From Hyphomicrobiales bacterium (GTDB taxonomy: Bacteria > Pseudomonadota > Alphaproteobacteria > Rhizobiales > Rhizobiaceae), in contig UCEZ01000030.1 of the NCBI GenBank assembly GCA_900471525.1, positions 248,001 through 312,000 of the forward strand: a DNA stretch of 64,000 nt, given 5' to 3'. Each line of letters starts with the position of its first letter. Position 1 is the stretch's first letter. Position numbers and translations under genes: made by a program. Shown here piece after piece: positions 59,906 to 64,000 of this stretch. A model generated the notes under the pieces. The model ran no database searches and was not told the origin of the DNA. It saw only the letters and a list, made by a program, of their open reading frames with translations.

Positions 59906-60526
59906 ATGCGCAAGGGCGAGGAGACGAGAACCCGCATTCTCGATGTGGCTGAAGCCGCCGTGCTGCAGAAGGGGTTTGGCGGCACCTCGATCGAGGAACT
60001 GATCGCCGAGACCGGCATCACCAAGAGCGGTTTCTTCTACCATTTCCGCGACAAGAACGAACTCGCCAAGGCACTGCTCAACCGCTACATCGAAAACGAC
60101 GAACGGATTTACGACGAGATCTTCAGCCGCGCGCGCGATCTGATGGACGATCCGCTGCAGTCCTTTCTGCTCGGCCTCAAACTTCTCTCCGAACTGCTGT
60201 CAGACCTGCCGAACGGCCACCCGGGCTGCCTGGTGGCGACCATTTGTTACTACGAGCGGCTTTTCGACCGCGAGATCCAGGAAATCAATCGTCAGGCCGC
60301 ATTGACCTGGCGACGGCGCTTCCGCGGCATGTTCGAAGAGATCATGGCCGTCTATACGCCGCGCGAACCGTTCGACGTGGACCAACTCGCCGACATGGTT
60401 TCGACGGTGATTGAGGGCGGCATCGTGCTGTCGAAAGCGTTGAAGGAACCGCAAAGTCTGCCCGAGCAGATCCTCGTGTTCCGCAGTTTCGTAAAAATGC
60501 TTTTCCGGCCGGTGCAGCACGCCTGA
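59906..60526 (+). CDS. TetR/AcrR-family transcriptional regulator
   Basis: This 206-residue protein has the HTH RKGEETRTRILDVAEAAVLQKGFGGTSIEELIAETGITKSGFFYHFRDKNEL and a helical ligand domain. It is divergent from the homocysteine methyltransferase; two identical operator palindromes lie in between, so the protein probably represses both. AGGAG lies nine bases before the ATG. Its ligand is not known. Confidence 0.92.
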   Translation: MRKGEETRTRILDVAEAAVLQKGFGGTSIEELIAETGITKSGFFYHFRDKNELAKALLNRYIENDERIYDEIFSRARDLMDDPLQSFLLGLKLLSELLSDLPNGHPGCLVATICYYERLFDREIQEINRQAALTWRRRFRGMFEEIMAVYTPREPFDVDQLADMVSTVIEGGIVLSKALKEPQSLPEQILVFRSFVKMLFRPVQHA

Positions 60527-60530
60527 GGGA

Positions 60531-61058
60531 TCAGCCCCCGGCGTCTTCCATCTCGGCAGCAAGCTCTGCCAGCCTGCGCACCGTGTTGAGGTTGCGCGAC
60601 GTCGCGTGCTTCAGTGCCGGCAGTTTCAGTTTCGAGCGGCCGGAGCCGTTGGGATAGTGGACGTAGATTTCGTGGCCTGCCACATGCACCTCTTCACCAT
60701 CCGGAGCGACGAGCTTGTCGAGCGCGTCTTCAGGCGCCTTCTCCGGCAGGAAGTTGACCATCAGATAGTTCGGCTTGGCATCCGGAAAGGGGTTGTTCTG
60801 CGCGATTGTTTCCAGTTGCTTGCGGCTGCGCATCATGACGCCCGGAGCTTTGCCCATGATCTTGGCGAGCGCGTCGTCCAGGACCTTGCCGGCATCTTCT
60901 GCGGAAAGCCCGGAGCGGAACAGCACGTTGCCGCTCTGGATATAGGTCTGCACCCCTGTGAACCCGGCTTTCTCGCAGAGCGCCTTCAGGTCGCTCATGG
61001 AGAGCTTGCCAGTCCCGCCGACATTGACGGCGCGAAGCAGGGCGATGTGGACGGCCAT
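60531..61058 (-). CDS. DUF1697-family protein
   Basis: This 175-residue protein starts MAVHIALLRAVNVGGTGKLSMSDLKALCEKAGFTGVQTYIQSGNVLF, the standard DUF1697 beginning, and has YIHYPNGSGRSKLKLPALKHATSRN-type end features. The biochemical role is not known; the family occurs widely in bacteria. It converges with the TetR gene with a 4-bp gap. The ribosome site is not strong. Confidence 0.9.
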   Translation of the reverse strand: MAVHIALLRAVNVGGTGKLSMSDLKALCEKAGFTGVQTYIQSGNVLFRSGLSAEDAGKVLDDALAKIMGKAPGVMMRSRKQLETIAQNNPFPDAKPNYLMVNFLPEKAPEDALDKLVAPDGEEVHVAGHEIYVHYPNGSGRSKLKLPALKHATSRNLNTVRRLAELAAEMEDAGG

Positions 61059-61143
61059 GCGGTCTCTCCCCGTTTTTATGCCGGGTGCAGATTAAGGCGA
61101 AGAGGCGGCTTTGCCAACGAAGCGGGCGACCGGGGTTTAGGAA

Positions 61144-61614
61144 TCAGACCGTACCGCCGGATGCGGCCTCCGCCTGTGCCGTGCCGCCATCCTCCGGGAT
61201 TTCCAGCTGACGCTTGATCGCTTCCTTGATTTCCGCCTCGATGGCTGCGCGGGCGTCGGCATCCATCGCTGCGAGGTCTTCCTCCGTCAGGTCCTTGTCG
61301 GCGAGAAGCTGCGCCCGGATTTTTTCGGCAAGCGACATGTTCGCCCATTCCATGAACTCGTCGGCCACGCTGTTTCCCGTCGGTGCTTCGCTGATCGATC
61401 CGGTATCGCTTTCCAGCTTGTCGGCCAGCGATAGCCAGAGAGCCGAAGACAGCGACGAGGAGGATGCCGAACCGCTGATCGAGACGGTCGGCGCCTGCGT
61501 GCGCTGCCCGCCGCCTCCATCAATATTGAGCGAGAGACCGGAGGATGTGCCGGCTGACGTCTGGCTACCGTTCTGCTGCCGGTAATAGTTGCTGATGCTG
61601 TCGCCGATTTTCAT
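61144..61614 (-). CDS. Hypothetical small protein, flexible
   Basis: This 156-residue acidic protein starts MKIGDSISNYYRQQNGSQTSAG and has a long Ser/Thr/Gly-rich, apparently unstructured first half, then a helical Glu/Ala-rich end (ADLAAMDADARAAIEAEIKEAIKRQLEIPEDGG). I see no family. AGGGAGAA precedes ATG 61614. It could be a scaffold or export-associated protein. Confidence 0.65.
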   Translation of the reverse strand: MKIGDSISNYYRQQNGSQTSAGTSSGLSLNIDGGGGQRTQAPTVSISGSASSSSLSSALWLSLADKLESDTGSISEAPTGNSVADEFMEWANMSLAEKIRAQLLADKDLTEEDLAAMDADARAAIEAEIKEAIKRQLEIPEDGGTAQAEAASGGTV

Positions 61615-61772
61615 GCCGATTCTCCCTGCAAAGTTGCAGGCAGAATTAGGTCGCAAGACGTGCGCGGGGCTTAACAAAGCGATGCTGCCGGAGGAGTCTT
61701 CTTATCATCATTGGTTGCTTTATGCAGCTTTGAGTGTTTTCAGTGCTGAGGCAAAACACGGGAGAGGTACCA

Positions 61773-62678
61773 ATGTCCCGCGGTCAATCACTGGAGCTTT
61801 TTTTTATCGACGGTAAGCCGGACGGCATGTTGACTGCAGAGGTTTTCAATTGGACTGGGCATGTTTTGATGACGCCGCGCACGCAACTAAGCGAGGCGCT
61901 TAAACGAAAAGAGGCTCGATATACGGGGGTCTATCTACTTTTTGGCGAAATGGATGGGGAACCTCTTGCTTACATTGGCGAGGGGGAAGACATTTCTGAA
62001 AGAATTAAAAACCACGACACCAGAAAAGATTGGTGGTCCAGCGCCTTGCTTGTCGTCTCAAGCGCAAACAACTTGAATAAGGCGCATGTGAAATACCTTG
62101 AAGCTCGCCTTGTTGAAGAGGCGAGGACTATCGGGCGGATCAATCTCGAGAATGGTAATACACCGTCTCGCCCATCTCTGTCAGAGGCTGCTCAATCCAA
62201 TATGGAGGCCTTTTTAGAGTATATATTGATGGTTCTCCCAGCCCTCCGCATCGATAGCTTTCTGGAAAGAAAGCGGCCGGCCGTTGCGAGTGCTGCCATT
62301 GAGCCAGCCAAAAATCCTGGTACCCTGTTTGAGCTCTTTCTCAAAAAAGAAAACATTCGAGCGACAGCCATCCTCCTCGATGGAGAGTTTATTGTCGAGG
62401 CGGGTTCCATGGCCCGAAAGGCGTGGGTGGGGACTCGCGAAGACAAGACGAGCTATTGGAAGCTTTTTGACGAGTTGGTTGAACAAGGCGTTTTGATTGA
62501 TCACGGAACGCATCGCATCTTTCAAACAAATTACGCATTTTCTAGCACCAGTGCCGCCGGAGCAGTGGTTAACGGTCGGTCAACCGCTGGTCCGCTGGCT
62601 TGGAAACTCAAAGGCACCGATAGGACTTATCGGGATTGGGAGGCCGAAAAACTGTCAGTGCAAAATGGCATTGAATGA
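61773..62678 (+). CDS. GIY-YIG nuclease with DUF4357 domain
   Basis: This 301-residue protein has a GIY-YIG nuclease-like domain (about 50-125: TGVYLLFGEMDGEPLAYIGE, then GEDISERIKNH), and DUF4357-like sequence in the C-terminal half (KENIRATAILLDGEFIVEAGS, then a KTSYWKLFDELVEQGVL). The region is AT-richer than the rest and it has no close neighbours, so it is probably acquired. Its target and role are unknown; defence-related use is possible. GGGAGAGG precedes the ATG. Confidence 0.8.
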   Translation: MSRGQSLELFFIDGKPDGMLTAEVFNWTGHVLMTPRTQLSEALKRKEARYTGVYLLFGEMDGEPLAYIGEGEDISERIKNHDTRKDWWSSALLVVSSANNLNKAHVKYLEARLVEEARTIGRINLENGNTPSRPSLSEAAQSNMEAFLEYILMVLPALRIDSFLERKRPAVASAAIEPAKNPGTLFELFLKKENIRATAILLDGEFIVEAGSMARKAWVGTREDKTSYWKLFDELVEQGVLIDHGTHRIFQTNYAFSSTSAAGAVVNGRSTAGPLAWKLKGTDRTYRDWEAEKLSVQNGIE

Positions 62679-62690
62679 TGCCATTTACAC

Positions 62691-64000
62691 TCACATCTTC
62701 CCCGCCACCTTGATCGCAAACGCGTATTCGAACGCAATCTCTTCCAGCCGCTGGAAGCGGCCGGATGCGCCGCCGTGGCCGGCGTCCATGTTGGTCTTCA
62801 TCAGGATCGGCTCGGAGCCGGTGGTCTTTTCGCGCAGCTTGGCAACCCACTTGGCGGGTTCCCAATAGGTGACGCGCGGGTCGGTGAGGCCACCGAGCGC
62901 GAGGATAGCCGGGTAGGGTTTTGCCGAGACGTTGTCGTAAGGGGAATAGGCTGCCATGCGTTCATAGGCTTCCCTTGAGTCAATCGGGTTGCCCCATTCC
63001 GGCCATTCCGGCGGGGTGAGCGGCAGGCTGTCGTCGAGCATGGTGTTCAGGACATCGACGAAGGGCACGGCGGCGATGACGCCCCGGAACTTCTCCGGTG
63101 CCATGTTGGCGATCGCCCCCATCAGCATGCCACCGGCCGATCCGCCCTCGGCGATGATGTTCGCGTAGGACGTGAACTTCTGTTGATTCAGATAGTCGGC
63201 CGCCGCGATGAAGTCCTTGAAGGTGTTGGTCTTCTTCTCCATCTTGCCGTCTTCGTACCACTGGAAGCCCTTGTCCTTGCCGCCGCGGATATGGGCGATG
63301 GCATAGACGAAGCCGCGGTCGGCGAGCGACAGGCAATTGGTGTTGAACGAGGCCGGAATGCTGATGCCGTAGGCGCCGTAGCCATAGAGCAGGCAGGGTG
63401 CCGAGCCGTCGAGGGCCACGTCCTTGCGGTAGAGCAGGGTGACCGGCACTTCGGCCCCATCCCATGACGGTGCCATGACGCGGCGGGTGACGTAGTCGTC
63501 GATATTGTGGCCGGATGGCACTTCCTGCGTCTTCAGCAGCGTGCGCTCGCGCGTCGCCATGTTGTAGTCGTAGAGCTGGCTCGGCGTCGTCATCGACGAA
63601 TAGGAAAAGCGGATGACGTCGGTGTCGTATTCGCCGGCACCCGAAAGCCCGAGCGAATAGGCTTCCTCGGCAAAGGCGATCGCGTGTTCCTCGCCGCTCT
63701 TGCGGTCGCGGATCTTGATCTGGGGCAGGCCGTTTTCCCGCTCCAGCCAGACGAGATGGCGGGCAAAGGCCATGTGGCTGATGATCAGCCGGCCCGGCGT
63801 ATGCGGCACGACATCGGTCCAGTTTTCCCGACTCGGTTTATCAACCGGCGTCTGCATGATCTTGAAATCCTTGGCGCCGTCGGCGTTCGTCAGGATGTAG
63901 AACACATCGCCGCCTTCGGTCAGCGAATATTCGAGCCCGGTCTCGCGCGCCGAGACCAGCTGCGGCTTGCCCGTCAGGTCCGACGTCGGCAGGAGCCAGT
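62691..64000 (-). CDS. ptrB: Oligopeptidase B, 5' end outside the window
   Basis: The C-terminal 436 residues of an S9A serine peptidase are present. The frame stays open to the window edge. The nucleophile is Ser in EGGSAGGML, the acid is in LGGLTDPRVTYWEP, and the His is in DAGHGGASGRF. The family cleaves peptides after Arg and Lys. A part of the beta-propeller domain is in the window; the start codon and promoter are not. Confidence 0.92.
   Translation of the reverse strand, partial: WLLPTSDLTGKPQLVSARETGLEYSLTEGGDVFYILTNADGAKDFKIMQTPVDKPSRENWTDVVPHTPGRLIISHMAFARHLVWLERENGLPQIKIRDRKSGEEHAIAFAEEAYSLGLSGAGEYDTDVIRFSYSSMTTPSQLYDYNMATRERTLLKTQEVPSGHNIDDYVTRRVMAPSWDGAEVPVTLLYRKDVALDGSAPCLLYGYGAYGISIPASFNTNCLSLADRGFVYAIAHIRGGKDKGFQWYEDGKMEKKTNTFKDFIAAADYLNQQKFTSYANIIAEGGSAGGMLMGAIANMAPEKFRGVIAAVPFVDVLNTMLDDSLPLTPPEWPEWGNPIDSREAYERMAAYSPYDNVSAKPYPAILALGGLTDPRVTYWEPAKWVAKLREKTTGSEPILMKTNMDAGHGGASGRFQRLEEIAFEYAFAIKVAGKM

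Noticed and set aside
1-64000. tRNA, rRNA, CRISPR arrays, insertion sequences, prophage, replication origin
   Set aside because: I looked for CCA-ending cloverleaf-like stretches, regular spacer repeats, transposase motifs and phage structural proteins and saw none.

Overview
The window is 64 kb of GC-rich chromosome-type DNA from an alphaproteobacterium, most likely a member of the Rhizobiaceae (Rhizobium/Agrobacterium/Ensifer group). This rests on family content, not on a database search: an OhrR/Ohr pair with its operator, a DmeR/DmeF nickel-cobalt pair, a Tat-exported beta-helix protein of the TIGR03808 type, a GcvA-like LysR regulator, a DUF1127-like small protein and several GNAT, GST and VOC proteins. 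Genes are packed on both strands. There are no rRNA or tRNA genes, no CRISPR array, no insertion sequence and no prophage that I could recognise. The DNA is ordinary housekeeping and accessory sequence with a few AT-richer orphan genes.

Layout. 0.1-5 kb: small-molecule and stress genes (DUF4406-like protein, two glutathione transferases, YjbR, a LysR regulator, a Tat beta-helix protein). 5-11 kb: signalling, with a PAS-GAF-GGDEF-EAL c-di-GMP enzyme, an L,D-transpeptidase and a membrane histidine kinase whose PAS domain carries the FixL haem and oxygen residues, coupled to a lone receiver protein. 11-12 kb: ohrR/ohr. 12-20.6 kb: two RTX (calcium-binding, type I secretion) proteins around a HerA-type ATPase and an MFS pump. 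20.6-35 kb: an MFS/aldo-keto reductase operon with a divergent LysR, a ChaC-like protein, a YdeI protein, an EF-G paralogue with altered GTPase motifs, tam, a haloacid dehalogenase, a small phosphatase, an alcohol dehydrogenase facing an aminotransferase, an AT-rich orphan and MYG1. 35-45 kb: a coupled pair of membrane proteins (one with a ClpP-like domain), sodB, an AsnC/Lrp regulator facing a hydrolase, and a phosphoesterase. 45-51.5 kb: a YafY regulator facing LysE, two cytochromes c, a HicAB toxin-antitoxin module, a GNAT gene behind an apparent aromatic-amino-acid attenuator, a class A beta-lactamase, and dmeRF. 51.8-64 kb: PQQ glucose dehydrogenase, a third RTX protein, SelO, a homocysteine methyltransferase facing a TetR regulator with two identical operators, a GIY-YIG/DUF4357 orphan, and the 3' part of oligopeptidase B, which is cut by the window edge.

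The most interesting signals are regulatory. (1) A 16-codon leader peptide with consecutive Trp-Tyr-Phe codons, mutually exclusive hairpins and an intrinsic terminator lies ahead of the GNAT gene at 48.2-48.9 kb. (2) Several near-perfect operators sit in divergent intergenic regions (OhrR, TetR, AsnC, YafY, DmeR). (3) The FixL-like kinase, the coupled ClpP-like/coiled-coil membrane pair, the EF-G paralogue without the catalytic histidine, and two AT-rich orphan genes flanked by related short elements are the best protein-level leads. All calls come from reading the sequence; none was checked against a database.
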